Below are positions 51,640-60,699 of a stretch of DNA of 64,000 nt, piece by piece. The stretch lies in contig NZ_KB907786.1 in the NCBI RefSeq assembly GCF_000382205.1, positions 1,054,001 to 1,118,000 on the forward strand. Direction: 5' to 3'. The DNA comes from Dyadobacter beijingensis DSM 21582 (GTDB lineage: Bacteria; Bacteroidota; Bacteroidia; Cytophagales; Spirosomataceae). Below the pieces are notes generated by a model. That model had not been told where the DNA came from and did no database searches. It saw only the letters and a program-made list of their open reading frames with translations. Position numbers and translations under genes: made by a program. Position 1 is the stretch's first letter. Every line of letters begins with the position of its first letter.

Positions 51640-52344
51640 ATGTCGAAATATCAATATCTCAAAGAACAGGTCTACGAGGCCAATATGGAAATCCCGCGGG
51701 AGGAGCTCGCGATCGTGACATTCGGGAATGTGAGCGGCATCGACCGTTCGGCGGGTGTGGTGGCAATCAAGCCCAGCGGGGTGCCGTACCACCGGTTGAA
51801 AGTGGAAGATATCGTGATCGTTGACCTGGATAATATCCTTGTCGAGGGCAATATGCGGCCTTCTTCGGATACCAAAACGCATACGCTGCTGTACAGGCAT
51901 TTCCCGTCGATCGGGGGCGTATGCCATACGCATTCCACGTACGCGGTAGCATGGGCGCAGGCGATCCGCCCGATCCCGAACCTGGGCACGACCCACGCCG
52001 ACCACCTGACGGTGTCGGTCCCGGTGACAGAAATCATGTCCGACGAAGCCATCGAGCGCGACTACGAGCACGAGACGGGTAACCAGATCCTCGATCTGTT
52101 TGCGAAGGAAAAGCTCAGCTATGAAGAAGTGGAAATGGTGTTGGTGGCCTGCCATGGGCCATTTACCTGGGGGAAAGATCCTGCGAAGGCGATCTATAAT
52201 TCGATCGTGCTGGAAGAAATCGCGAAGATGGCTTACCTGACGTTGCAGATCAACCCGGCCGCCGCGGCGATCAAGCAGAGCCTGTGCGACAAGCACTATT
52301 TCCGGAAACACGGCAAAGATGCCTATTACGGGCAGGGCTGCTAG
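51640..52344 (+). CDS. araD: L-ribulose-5-phosphate 4-epimerase
   Basis: A 234-residue class II aldolase-fold epimerase giving D-xylulose 5-phosphate, which enters the pentose phosphate pathway. Signatures: LAIVTFGNVSGIDRSAGVVAIKPSGVPY, the zinc pair HTHSTYAVAWAQ, THADHLTVSVPV and the late tyrosine region near the C-terminus (KDAYYGQGC). Last gene of the arabinose operon; together AraB, AraA and AraD complete the classical pathway. No arabinose transporter or arabinosidase is in the window. Confidence 0.95.
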   Translation: MSKYQYLKEQVYEANMEIPREELAIVTFGNVSGIDRSAGVVAIKPSGVPYHRLKVEDIVIVDLDNILVEGNMRPSSDTKTHTLLYRHFPSIGGVCHTHSTYAVAWAQAIRPIPNLGTTHADHLTVSVPVTEIMSDEAIERDYEHETGNQILDLFAKEKLSYEEVEMVLVACHGPFTWGKDPAKAIYNSIVLEEIAKMAYLTLQINPAAAAIKQSLCDKHYFRKHGKDAYYGQGC

Positions 52345-52490
52345 TTCTTTTTTTCGGATCGCCGGCTGGCGATGTTACGCATTTGCTGCAATGCTTCCTG
52401 GCGGGTCATCGCTTTTTCGTTGGACTTGGCTTCCTGGATGGCTTCTTTGGAAAAGCGGCCTTTCAGCAGATTGAAAAGGGTTAATAGCAT
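52341..52490 (-). CDS. Small basic protein of unknown function
   Basis: A 49-residue frame (ATG at 52490) with a hydrophobic start (MLLTLFNLLKGRFSKEA) and a charged helical rest (EAKSNEKAMTRQEALQQMRNIASRR). It is convergent with araD, sharing its stop region. Plausible but unassigned; support is only the coding-like composition. Confidence 0.45.
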   Translation of the reverse strand: MLLTLFNLLKGRFSKEAIQEAKSNEKAMTRQEALQQMRNIASRRSEKKN

Positions 52491-52538
52491 CGTGTTTCTG
52501 TTAAGCAGGGCTTGCAGCCCATTCCTACCCAAACTTAA

Positions 52539-52576
52539 CAAAAAAAGCTGCCGGTGTTCCCATTCACCGGCAGCTT
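52539..52576 (-). terminator. Terminator after the 62-residue protein gene
   Basis: An 11-bp perfect stem, AGCTGCCGGTG (52546-52556) with CACCGGCAGCT (52565-52575), has an 8-nt loop and TTTTTTTGTT on the minus strand. Confidence 0.88.
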
Positions 52577-52617
52577 ACGTCAAAAACGTTGAGTATAATG
52601 AGTGCTTTGGTTGTTGA

Positions 52618-52806
52618 TTACGAAAGTGCTTCCTTGCGCAGTTTTTTTCCGGGGTGAAATTCGTCTTGGATCCAGCGTACAAAATTGTGGGAGTTTGTTT
52701 TGTAAATCTCCATGGACAAGGGTTTGATACCACTGAACTCAACCTCTTTAACGTACTGTGCGTGCAATTTCAAAATCTCGGCCAGGGTTTTGCTATCCGT
52801 TTTCAT
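52618..52806 (-). CDS. Small protein of unknown function
   Basis: A 62-residue protein (MKTDSKTLAEILKLHAQYVKE...), predicted helical at the N-terminus with a mixed C-terminal part (NFVRWIQDEFHPGKKLRKEALS). No signal peptide or known motif. A strong intrinsic terminator 42 bp downstream and an AT-rich leader upstream support that it is a real gene with its own transcript. Confidence 0.6.
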   Translation of the reverse strand: MKTDSKTLAEILKLHAQYVKEVEFSGIKPLSMEIYKTNSHNFVRWIQDEFHPGKKLRKEALS

Positions 52807-53200
52807 TAAAACATTGTGTTAAGGTTTACACTGGTTGTCAGTCAGTGTGCAATAAACACGTACCCGGGCCTTCATAAAATCTTTTAATATTAAAAAAATT
52901 ATATTATTGATTTGAAACCTTATAGGAAATGTATGTACAATAAGGTACTTCCGGTTCATTGCCAATAACAATGACCGTTCAAATTGTTACATTATAGGAC
53001 AATTTGTGGAGGTATGCTTCGCTTCACAATTCAGCTTATTCGCTTGACTATCAACAGTTAGAGGGGATGTCCAATATATAGTACGTCAAAATAGTACAAA
53101 AAAGGCCTTTTTGGTCAACCAGCCGCCGTAGCCTTTGGTTACAAGTTTGCCCGGCGGCCGACTTAATTGATTATACTACAAAAATTATACTACACGGTTG
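52807..53200. other. 394-bp gene-free AT-rich region
   Basis: No ORF. It holds an inverted repeat ACACTG/CAGTGT (52828-52848) in the leader of the 62-residue protein, direct repeats TATAGTAC / AATAGTAC near 53077-53097, the terminator-like hairpin at 53122-53158 and the direct repeat ATTATACTAC at 53170 and 53184. It must contain the minus-strand promoter of the 62-residue protein and the end of the signalling operon. Confidence 0.5.
53122..53158 (-). terminator. Hairpin downstream of the signalling operon
   Basis: GCCGCCG (53122-53128) pairs with CGGCGGC (53152-53158). A T-run (GGCCTTTTTTG on the minus strand) comes only about 20 nt later, so it is not a textbook terminator. Confidence 0.35.
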
Positions 53201-53590
53201 TCATAATCCCAACTTCTTTTTCAGGAAAGGAATTTCAAGCGGCTTGGGGAGCAGGTCGATGATGTGCGGGCTGGCTTTGGCCTTCTCGATGTCTCGGGTG
53301 TCGATGGTGGAGGAAAGCATGAAGATCCGGACCTTCTGCCGCAGGGGCTCGGGAAGGTGGTCGAATTCGTCGATAAATTCGAAACCATTCATATCCGGCA
53401 TTTGCAGGTCGAGCAGGATAATGGTTTCCGGCAGGCCGTCGCCCTGTGTGGTGAGGTGTTTGAGCGCGTCGCGTGCCGAGTTGAAGGTTTTCACTGAATG
53501 GGTGATGCCGCTTTTGATCAATAGCTTTTCGTAGATAAACAGATCGAACGAACTGTCATCTATCAAAAAGAAGTTAAGCAGTGGCTCCAT
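53201..53590 (-). CDS. Single-domain response regulator (receiver)
   Basis: A 129-residue receiver. The ATG at 53590 (MEPLLNFFLIDDSSFDLFIYEKLL) is used because it starts at the first beta strand and follows the kinase stop by 7 bp. The acidic pair is DD11-12, the phospho-acceptor D61 in ILLDLQMPDMNGFEF, then the Ser/Thr switch in FMLSSTID and the lysine in LLPKPLE. No output domain, so it acts by protein contact or as a phosphate relay. Last gene of the minus-strand signalling operon. Confidence 0.92.
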   Translation of the reverse strand: MEPLLNFFLIDDSSFDLFIYEKLLIKSGITHSVKTFNSARDALKHLTTQGDGLPETIILLDLQMPDMNGFEFIDEFDHLPEPLRQKVRIFMLSSTIDTRDIEKAKASPHIIDLLPKPLEIPFLKKKLGL

Positions 53591-53597
53591 GGCGGGT

Positions 53598-54689
53598 TTA
53601 TTTGTTAATAGAAGGAATGTTGATTTCAAAAATACTACCTTCGCCGATTTTTGAAGTTACGCTGATTTCTCCTCCCAATTTCGAGATCGCCTCGTGTACG
53701 ATGTAAAGTCCTATCCCTGAGCCGCTGTTGGTGGCACCTGCCCGGTAAAACATTTTGAAAATTTTGTCCTGATCCGACTCCTTAATGCCCGTTCCGTTGT
53801 CGGCAACGATGATTTTGGCCTCCGAGGGCGTCGATTTGACCGTCAGGTGAACGAATGGATCGGCCTTCGACTTGTCCTGGAACTTGATCGCGTTATTGAT
53901 CAGGTTATTGAAAATGATCCGCAGCTTCATCACGTCGGAATTGAATATGCCGTCCTGCTGGATGTCGGTCGTCATTTTCAGGTTGCCGTATTCGGGCAGG
54001 TATTGAATGGTGGCCTGCACTTCGGTGACCAGCTCTTCGAAACTGATATCGGTCACGACGGGCACGCCGCGCGCATTTTTGTAGTAATCGATGATATTGA
54101 TAATGAACGTGTCCAGCTTTTTCACCGACTGGCGGATCAGTTCCAGGTACTCGTTCTGCGACTTCACGTCGTCTTCCAGCAATGCGAGGTTCACGATGCC
54201 GAGCACCGACATGAGCGGGGCGCGGAGATCGTGGGAGGCGCTGTACACGAACTTGTCGAGCTCCTCGTTCGCTTTCTGCAGTTCGATATTACGCTGTTTG
54301 AGGTCTTCACGGGTCTTGTAAATGTCGTATGCATTGGAAATCGCATTTTCGACATATTTGTAATCCCACGGCTTATCGATAAACCGGAACACTTCCCCCT
54401 TGTTGATCGCATCGATCGCCGCGCCGATGTCGGTGTGGCCGGTGATCAGGATACGGATCGGTTTCGGATAGTCGATCCTGATTTTTTCAAAGAACTGCAC
54501 GCCCGTCATGACGGGCATCCGCTGGTCGGCCAGGATAATGCAGAAATCCTTTTCTTCCAGCATTTGCTCCGCTTCTACAACCGAGGACGTGATCGTGATA
54601 TCGTACTGCTTGCGGAACGAAGCCTTGAACGAATGCAGATTGTGTTCCTCGTCGTCAATGTACAGAATGGTTATAGCTTTTTCGCTCAT
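53598..54689 (-). CDS. Receiver-histidine kinase hybrid
   Basis: A 363-residue cytosolic protein. A receiver domain comes first (1-125; DDE at 12-14, D55 in ILADQRMPVMTG, K106 in FIDKPWD), then a coiled coil (about 126-145), HisKA with H153 in VYSASHDLRAPLMSVLG, and a HATPase_c domain (N-box NNLINNAIKF, G1 DNGTGI, G2 GSGIGLYIV). With the receiver at the N-terminus, phosphorylation from another kinase would control its own kinase activity. It overlaps the 7TM kinase gene upstream by 4 bp. Confidence 0.93.
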   Translation of the reverse strand: MSEKAITILYIDDEEHNLHSFKASFRKQYDITITSSVVEAEQMLEEKDFCIILADQRMPVMTGVQFFEKIRIDYPKPIRILITGHTDIGAAIDAINKGEVFRFIDKPWDYKYVENAISNAYDIYKTREDLKQRNIELQKANEELDKFVYSASHDLRAPLMSVLGIVNLALLEDDVKSQNEYLELIRQSVKKLDTFIINIIDYYKNARGVPVVTDISFEELVTEVQATIQYLPEYGNLKMTTDIQQDGIFNSDVMKLRIIFNNLINNAIKFQDKSKADPFVHLTVKSTPSEAKIIVADNGTGIKESDQDKIFKMFYRAGATNSGSGIGLYIVHEAISKLGGEISVTSKIGEGSIFEINIPSINK

Positions 54690-56866
54690 TGAAAATCAGG
54701 GATTGGGCGTGCTTTTCTTTTAACAGGAAGCGTGATCAAAAATTCTGTTCCTTCTCCAACTTCCGTGTTTACTTGAATATTACCGCTGTGAACTTCGATA
54801 ATTTTAAAGACAATTGAAAGCCCGAGGCCGGTACCGTCTCCCACCTGCTTGGTGGTGAAGAACGGCTCGAAAATCTTGGCGCGAACCTCCGGTGTCATAC
54901 CCGGACCATTGTCGCGCATGGAAATCGCCACCGTTTCCGGGTCTTTCAGCCATGATTTTACCCAGATGGTCGGGGTTTTGTTCTCGTGCTTTTCCTTCTG
55001 CAATGCGTAAATCGAGTTGGTCAGGATGTTCATAAACACCTGGTTAAGCTTGCCGGCATAGCATTCGATGCTCGGGATATTGCCCAGTTCCTTGACCAGC
55101 GTAATGGAATTGCCCATCTGGTAATTGAGAATAATGAGTGTGGACTCGATTCCCTCATTGACATTGACCAGATTAAGGTCGGTTTCGTCCACCCGCGAGA
55201 ATATTTTCAAACCTTTTACGATCTCGACCGTCCGGTGAGCACCATCTTCCATGCCTTTGAGCAGGGTACCGAGCTCGGTTTTGAGGTAATCCAGGTCGAG
55301 GTCGTCTTTCAGCTGTTCGATCTCCTTCACTTTGTTCTGCAACCCTTCCATCGACTCCACATGGCGGACCTCGTCGTACGAATCGAGGATTTCGAGCACG
55401 TCGTCGATGTCGCGTCTCAACGGGCGGATGTTTGAGCTTACAAAGTTGATCGGGTTGTTGATTTCGTGGGCGATACCGGCAGTCAACTGACCGAGCGAGG
55501 CCATTTTCTCGGAATCGATGAGCTGGGTCTGGGCGTCTTTCAGCTTGGTAAGCGTCAGGTTCAGCTCGGTATTGGCAAATTGCAACTCGGCCGTGCGTTC
55601 GTTGACGCTCTTTTCGAGGAAGGCATTCTGTTCGAGGATGATCTTCTCGTTTTCCATTGAAATCCGCAGCGCCTGCGCCTGCGATATTTCCTTTTCCTTC
55701 TTGAAAATGTTGATCTTATCTGCCAGCGCAAACGAAAGCAATATCACTTCGATCGCCGTACCGGCCTGCATGGTGTAGTTGGTAAATGTATTGTAGGGCA
55801 AAATGTTCAGGTTCCGCAACGAGTACAGCACAATGCCGATCAGGAACATGGACCACGCCACGAGGAAGAACTTGGCCGGGCGGTAGCCTTCCAGCGAGAG
55901 GATGAATGCCACCACCAATGCAAACAGGGCTGCCGATGGCGCCAGCACGTCGATGATCCGGTAGCTGACCATGCTCAACCCGGCCAGGTTGAAGAGCACT
56001 GCCACGCCGTAAGTCACGATAATGACCATAATAATCCGGTAGTTCGTGAGGGAACGCTCGCGGATATGCAGGAAGTTTTGGAAAAACATCAATGCAAAGC
56101 TGCCCGCCAATGCCGGGAAGAGGATGATCGAATATTCGTTGAAGGCGGGTACGTCGGGCCAGAGGAATTTGAACGTATAACCTGTAATCGTCGTCTGCGT
56201 GAGACCGATGAAGAGAATGTATAAAACGTAATACAAATAGCTCTTTTCACGGATCGAGAAGTACACGAAGAAGTTGTACAACATCATCACAAACAGTACG
56301 CCGATGTGGATTCCGGAAATGATTTCGTTGGTTAATGCAAACTGGAAGAGCCCCATCTCGCTGCGGACGATCAGCGGGACGACGAGCTGCTCGCTGCCGT
56401 GGATTTTCAGGTAGTAGGTTTGTGCGGATTGTCGCGGGATATTGAGTTTAAATACAATGTTCTGGTGCTTCACCCGCCGCTTGTCGAATGGGTCGTTCCA
56501 GGAAATGGTTTCTTCGCTGGTTTTGCCGGCTTCCATCGAGTACAAGGTAACCGTCTCGATGCGCGGATAAGCCAGTTCCAGGAACACGTTATCCTCGGCG
56601 CTCGTGTTCCTGATATTGAGCCGCAGCCAGAATGTGGATGCACTGACCCCGAAATTGGGCGTTTCCTCCTGGCTCGGCGTGAACTTGCCCCGTGCTTTCA
56701 CGTCGTCGATCGTCATGGCTGCCGTGGTGTCCTCCATGATTTCCACCTGCCTGCCGATGGTAACGTCGTTTCCGTTGAACACGACCTCTCCGGCACGGGC
56801 GTGAACGAGGACGCCCAGGAGCAAAAGAAGACTTCCAATAACCGCGCGGTAAACCTTTACATCCAT
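54686..56866 (-). CDS. 7TMR-DISM sensor histidine kinase
   Basis: A 726-residue membrane kinase: signal peptide (about 1-26), periplasmic 7TMR-DISMED2 beta-sandwich (about 35-165, typical of carbohydrate-like ligand binding), seven membrane helices (about 175-385), coiled coil (about 390-450), HisKA ([19 protein letters not shown]) and HATPase_c ([30 protein letters not shown]). It is a complete sensor for an extracytoplasmic small molecule. Its start overlaps the end of the GNAT-like gene by 10 bp and its end overlaps the receiver-kinase by 4 bp. Confidence 0.93.
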   Translation of the reverse strand: MDVKVYRAVIGSLLLLLGVLVHARAGEVVFNGNDVTIGRQVEIMEDTTAAMTIDDVKARGKFTPSQEETPNFGVSASTFWLRLNIRNTSAEDNVFLELAYPRIETVTLYSMEAGKTSEETISWNDPFDKRRVKHQNIVFKLNIPRQSAQTYYLKIHGSEQLVVPLIVRSEMGLFQFALTNEIISGIHIGVLFVMMLYNFFVYFSIREKSYLYYVLYILFIGLTQTTITGYTFKFLWPDVPAFNEYSIILFPALAGSFALMFFQNFLHIRERSLTNYRIIMVIIVTYGVAVLFNLAGLSMVSYRIIDVLAPSAALFALVVAFILSLEGYRPAKFFLVAWSMFLIGIVLYSLRNLNILPYNTFTNYTMQAGTAIEVILLSFALADKINIFKKEKEISQAQALRISMENEKIILEQNAFLEKSVNERTAELQFANTELNLTLTKLKDAQTQLIDSEKMASLGQLTAGIAHEINNPINFVSSNIRPLRRDIDDVLEILDSYDEVRHVESMEGLQNKVKEIEQLKDDLDLDYLKTELGTLLKGMEDGAHRTVEIVKGLKIFSRVDETDLNLVNVNEGIESTLIILNYQMGNSITLVKELGNIPSIECYAGKLNQVFMNILTNSIYALQKEKHENKTPTIWVKSWLKDPETVAISMRDNGPGMTPEVRAKIFEPFFTTKQVGDGTGLGLSIVFKIIEVHSGNIQVNTEVGEGTEFLITLPVKRKARPIPDFQ

Positions 56867-57549
56867 TTATTGATATCGTAAATTATCGTTAAGTCCCCGC
56901 GCCGGCCGGTTTCCACGACGGTTTGGGTAGGGTTTGCTCTCAGGCTGAATATTTTTTCGCGTTCCTCGTCGGTCGCGAAAGGGAGGTTGTTCAGGTCGCG
57001 GGCGATCAGCGAGGTCGCGATCAACCCTTCTTTCGGGTAATAGAATGTGCCGTTGTTGCCTAGGTCGGTCAATACCTCGAAACCGATGCGCTGACTGATG
57101 ACCAGGGTAATCGGCGAACAAAGGCCCATCAGGTAATTGATCCCTACTTGCGAAGCAATCGCCATGGCAGTTCTACCCAGGTATACGCTGCCGATGCCGT
57201 AACCGGCTACCTCCTTGGAGTTGAAAAGTCCGCAGAACTCGGCCACGTTGTAGTCCCCGATCTTATCCACATAGCCGTAAATGCTCTTGTCGATTTTCGC
57301 GATCGCGTCTTCCATGGGCATTTTCAGGTTCGGGGAGCGCACCTGCACCCGCGTGCCGCCGTAAATGGATTTCCCGTCCTCGGATTCCACAATGATCACA
57401 TACGTGTTCGGATCGTCGAGCCAGGTGTGGGTGGCCGAGGTAACCTGCTTTACGCCATATGCTTCCAGTACTTTCCGGTGTCCTTCGACATACCGCATGC
57501 TGGTTTCCACGTCGTCCGGCGCACGGTACGCTTTAATATGTGCTACCAT
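56857..57549 (-). CDS. GNAT-like N-acyltransferase
   Basis: A 230-residue cytosolic protein with the layout of a GNAT acyltransferase: charged N-terminal helices, strands THTWLDDPNTYVIIVES and IYGGTRVQV, then the acyl-CoA loop region VAGYGIGSVYLGRTAMAIASQVGINYLMGLCS and strand/helix TLVISQRIGFEVL. The closest recognisable analogues are GNAT enzymes in general, including acyl-homoserine-lactone synthase-like proteins; I cannot assign the acceptor. It lies between the E1/nitroreductase gene (6-bp gap) and the 7TM kinase (10-bp overlap), so production of all three is coupled. Confidence 0.7.
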   Translation of the reverse strand: MVAHIKAYRAPDDVETSMRYVEGHRKVLEAYGVKQVTSATHTWLDDPNTYVIIVESEDGKSIYGGTRVQVRSPNLKMPMEDAIAKIDKSIYGYVDKIGDYNVAEFCGLFNSKEVAGYGIGSVYLGRTAMAIASQVGINYLMGLCSPITLVISQRIGFEVLTDLGNNGTFYYPKEGLIATSLIARDLNNLPFATDEEREKIFSLRANPTQTVVETGRRGDLTIIYDINKWM

Positions 57550-57555
57550 GTACAG

Positions 57556-59838
57556 TTACGGGTTTACGATGAAAAGTGTCTCATTTAACGGCAACCGATA
57601 ACTTTTGACCGCCGGCTTTTCAGCCTTCGCTATTTTAAATAAAAACACTTCCGCCACGTCCTCTCCATAAGGGACCATCTCCATGAATTTCTTTCTTAAT
57701 GTGCGCAATCGGGTTGCTTCGGCGTCGTCGAGGCCTGCATTGTTGCCCTTTGTAATGCGGGGGAACAAATAAAACGGGGAAATTAATGGATGGATCGCAA
57801 ATTGCAACTGTTCGGCGCGAAGCCAGAGGCGCTGCATGGCAATTCCCCCCTTGAAAAAATCCTCGTAACTATATTTCGGCATGGTGATCATGCCCAGCGC
57901 CGAAGCTGTGCTGACCGACCTGAGCGCCGCATCCACGAGCGCCCCGCCGCCTTGTATTCCTTTTAATGTCTGTGAAATCTCACGGTCGCGGATGATCGAC
58001 AGCGCGGCGATCTGCGCATTGTTCAGGCCGAGGGTGCGTACATCGATACCATCGCGCGATTGTTCCGCGTCGGACGGCGTCCATTTCATCTCCCGGTGTA
58101 CGAAGTCGTAATGGCCCTCGGGGTTGAGCAGGCGCACGCGGTCGCATTCGCCGATGACCCCGCCGAGGGCCATAATCTGCTCTTTCTCTGCAAAATAATG
58201 GAATGCGGCTCCCGGCACACTTTCGGCTGCTTCTTTCAATTGATCAAAAACCTCTTCACTGATCGGCACCGCTGTCGACGGGTTGCGGTTGGTGGTGCGG
58301 TCGTAAATGACGTTCACCGCGCCCGGATCGTATACGCTTTCGCCCGCTTGCGCGTCCGGGAGGAAATCGATCGCGGCAATGAGCGGCGAATCCTCGCCGA
58401 GCGGGAACAGCTCGGCCGTGACGCCCAGGCCGGCTTCGTGGCTTTTTAATAATATGTTCTCATAAGATGCCCCGAAAGAAATGTTCGAAGCGATCTGGTC
58501 GAAGTCGCCGAAGGAAAACGAGCGGAAACGATCGTGAAAAAGGAACAGCCTGCCATGATGGTAAAGCCATTTCCAGGGCTGATCGTTGCCAGTCGACGGT
58601 GCCTGGCAGGCCGCTTTCACGATCTCCGCAAGCACATTTTCAGCGATGCCATGTGCCGGCGCGGCCGGTAACGACTCAACTATACGAACGGCCTCCGACA
58701 AGTCGAAAGGCGCGAATGGATTGTCTCTTTTGGGGGCTTGCGCCGGGGATGATTTGTCGCCTACGAGATCTTCCAGGTCGATATAATACCTGCCTGACTC
58801 ATGGAACTGGTCGAGCAGGATCCGACGGCAAACGTCGGTTACGACCCCGCCGCCGAGCGTGACGGCGCTGGCCAGCTGCGGCCAGGTGCCGATGCTTTGC
58901 CCGATTTCCACGAGCGATACCTTGCCCCGTTTCGAGCCGTTGATCGCATTCACGATCCGCAGCACGAGCGGCAGGCGGTCTTCTTCGGAAATCTGGTCGA
59001 ATTTTTCCAATGGCAGCCCTTGCAGGTAGCCGTGGAAAATGGGCCTATCAGGCTCACTGTCAAATCGTTCTACATCTAGCATGCCCCGGTCGCTGGTTTC
59101 CATAACCACAGGGATGCCGAGTTGTGCGGCACGGATACGGCAGCTGATTTTCAGCCCAATGTCGTCGCATTCGTCGACGAGGATATCCAGCTTGCCGCCA
59201 TCCAGCAGGAAAGTGTCGAGGTTTTCCTTGCTGATGCCTTCCGGAAAGCATTCAATATCGAGAAACGGATCTATTTCAGCGATTTCGCGGGCGGTAACAA
59301 TGCATTTGTTGACGCCGATGTTGTGCAGGCCGGTACGGATCCTGTTCAGGTTGCTGAGCTCAATGGTATCGAAATCAGCGAGTTTCAATTTGCCGCAGGT
59401 ACGTTCGGTGGCAATGCTCAAAGCGACCGAATGCCCAACCGACAGCCCGATGATGCCGATCGTCCGGGCAGCCAGGTGACGTTGCTCGCCGGGCGTGATT
59501 TTGTATTGGTTACGACTGGTGCGGAGCTCGGTGAATTCTTCCTCGTTCACCAGGTGCAGCAGCCGGTCCGACCACGGGTAATAGACCCAAACCCCCTCTG
59601 TGTCGACATTTTTGCCCTCGGCCCATTGCAGGTACTTTTGTTCCGTTTCTGCGGCGCTGAGCCGCTTTTTCGGGTGCCGGATTCGGATAAGTTCTTGTTT
59701 CTGGGAAGCAAATAGGTCCAGGATGGTTTTGCCACGATAATCTTCAATGAAGGAAAGGAATTTTTCTTTATCTGCGTAGCGCTCTTGTGAGATGAAAACC
59801 GGTTTGTAGATATAGTTGAGCTCTGTGTTACTGTACAT
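57556..59838 (-). CDS. E1-like (ThiF) / nitroreductase fusion, Rv1355c (MoeY) family
   Basis: A 760-residue two-enzyme fusion (ATG at 59838 preferred after an AT-rich leader; 59868 is also possible). After a unique N-terminal region (about 1-120) comes an E1/ThiF adenylation domain (about 120-370: IGIIGLSVGHSVALSI nucleotide loop, LADFDTIELSNLNRIRTG, VDECDDI). A nitroreductase-type flavin domain follows (about 410-740: ACQAPSTGNDQPWKW, SFGASYENILLKSHEAGLGV). The order is that of mycobacterial Rv1355c, named MoeY, though a molybdopterin role is unproven. E1 plus FMN oxidase is also the enzyme pairing used to make azole rings in peptides. First gene of the signalling operon. Confidence 0.85.
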   Translation of the reverse strand: MYSNTELNYIYKPVFISQERYADKEKFLSFIEDYRGKTILDLFASQKQELIRIRHPKKRLSAAETEQKYLQWAEGKNVDTEGVWVYYPWSDRLLHLVNEEEFTELRTSRNQYKITPGEQRHLAARTIGIIGLSVGHSVALSIATERTCGKLKLADFDTIELSNLNRIRTGLHNIGVNKCIVTAREIAEIDPFLDIECFPEGISKENLDTFLLDGGKLDILVDECDDIGLKISCRIRAAQLGIPVVMETSDRGMLDVERFDSEPDRPIFHGYLQGLPLEKFDQISEEDRLPLVLRIVNAINGSKRGKVSLVEIGQSIGTWPQLASAVTLGGGVVTDVCRRILLDQFHESGRYYIDLEDLVGDKSSPAQAPKRDNPFAPFDLSEAVRIVESLPAAPAHGIAENVLAEIVKAACQAPSTGNDQPWKWLYHHGRLFLFHDRFRSFSFGDFDQIASNISFGASYENILLKSHEAGLGVTAELFPLGEDSPLIAAIDFLPDAQAGESVYDPGAVNVIYDRTTNRNPSTAVPISEEVFDQLKEAAESVPGAAFHYFAEKEQIMALGGVIGECDRVRLLNPEGHYDFVHREMKWTPSDAEQSRDGIDVRTLGLNNAQIAALSIIRDREISQTLKGIQGGGALVDAALRSVSTASALGMITMPKYSYEDFFKGGIAMQRLWLRAEQLQFAIHPLISPFYLFPRITKGNNAGLDDAEATRLRTLRKKFMEMVPYGEDVAEVFLFKIAKAEKPAVKSYRLPLNETLFIVNP

Positions 59839-60046
59839 TTTAGAATAATTGTGAAGCCTGTCCTTCAATGGGCCGTGGCCAGATTAAACAAATCACAAAA
59901 TTGTGCCGATCTTCGCATAAAATTCACCGGACCGGCTAGCGCATCCCTTGAATCTCGTATATTCACGCATTTTTACTTGCTTCAATAAGTACACAAATTG
60001 CTGAATTTATTTTTGTAAAACTAACCCCTGGTTCTATGGGGGGCAA

Positions 60047-60073
60047 AATATTTGGACGTTTACGTCAAATATT
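60047..60073. promoter_or_regulatory. Near-perfect 27-bp palindrome
   Basis: AATATTTG (60047-60054) with CAAATATT (60066-60073) outside, and ACGT (60056-60059) with ACGT (60062-60065) inside, spoiled only by one extra G at 60055. A likely binding site for a dimeric regulator, or a cruciform/hairpin. Confidence 0.5.
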
Positions 60074-60154
60074 CCCTTATTAGCAGATGCTTGTGCCGAC
60101 ACGACCTGTAAAATTTTGTCAAAAGTGCTGTGGCCGTTGATGCGAATATAGAAT

Positions 60155-60170
60155 TAATATTATAATATTA
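60155..60170. promoter_or_regulatory. Perfect 16-bp AT palindrome upstream of receiver gene
   Basis: TAATATTATAATATTA is its own reverse complement and lies 55 bp before the receiver start codon. It may be an operator or simply promoter AT-richness. Confidence 0.35.
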
Positions 60171-60225
60171 TCAATTAGTTCGGGGCAGTATGAACCCACG
60201 CCCTGTCAAGCACCAGTAATTCAGG

Positions 60226-60690
60226 ATGGAAAAAGGAAAAATAAGCGTATTGTATGTGGATGATGAAATCAACAATCTCAATTCATTCAAAGCCGCTTTC
60301 AGAAGAGATTTCAATATTTTAATCGCAACCTCAGGCCGTGAAGGCCTCGAATTGCTGAAGCACAATGTCGTGCACGTCATTATCACCGACCAGCGGATGC
60401 CCGAAATGACCGGTGTCGACTTTCTTATAGAGGTCTTGAAAGACTATTCAGACCCTGTGCGTATCCTGCTTACCGGTTATACCGACATTACCGCTGTGAT
60501 CGACGCGGTGAACAAGGGGCATATCTATTATTACCTCAACAAGCCATGGGACGAGCAGCAGCTGCGCATCATCATCAAGAATGCTTACGAGATTTTCCAC
60601 CTCCGGGAAGAAAACAAGGAGCTGATCGAAAAGCTGATCGACGTAAACGGGCAATTGGAGTTTTTGCTCCGGCAAAACCTGCTTTCCTAG
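60226..60690 (+). CDS. Single-domain response regulator with coiled-coil tail
   Basis: A 154-residue receiver. Acidic residues at DDE 12-14, phospho-acceptor D55 in IITDQRMPEMTG, lysine in YLNKPWDEQQL, then a coiled-coil tail (about 120-150, LREENKELIEKLIDVNGQLEFLL). It closely resembles the receiver domain of the hybrid kinase at 53598-54689, sharing positions such as ADQRMP/TDQRMP, RILITGHTDI/RILLTGYTDI and DKPWD/NKPWD. It is divergent from the operon and likely belongs to the same circuit. Confidence 0.92.
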   Translation: MEKGKISVLYVDDEINNLNSFKAAFRRDFNILIATSGREGLELLKHNVVHVIITDQRMPEMTGVDFLIEVLKDYSDPVRILLTGYTDITAVIDAVNKGHIYYYLNKPWDEQQLRIIIKNAYEIFHLREENKELIEKLIDVNGQLEFLLRQNLLS

Positions 60691-60699
60691 CACGGCATA

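Larger units (their letters stand above)
59869..60225. other. Divergent 357-bp regulatory region
   Basis: No ORF of its own. It lies between the minus-strand E1/kinase operon and the plus-strand receiver, so both promoters should be here. It contains TATTTTTG (60008-60015, TAnnTTTG, plus), a near-perfect 27-bp palindrome (60047-60073) and a perfect 16-bp AT palindrome (60155-60170). Confidence 0.55.
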
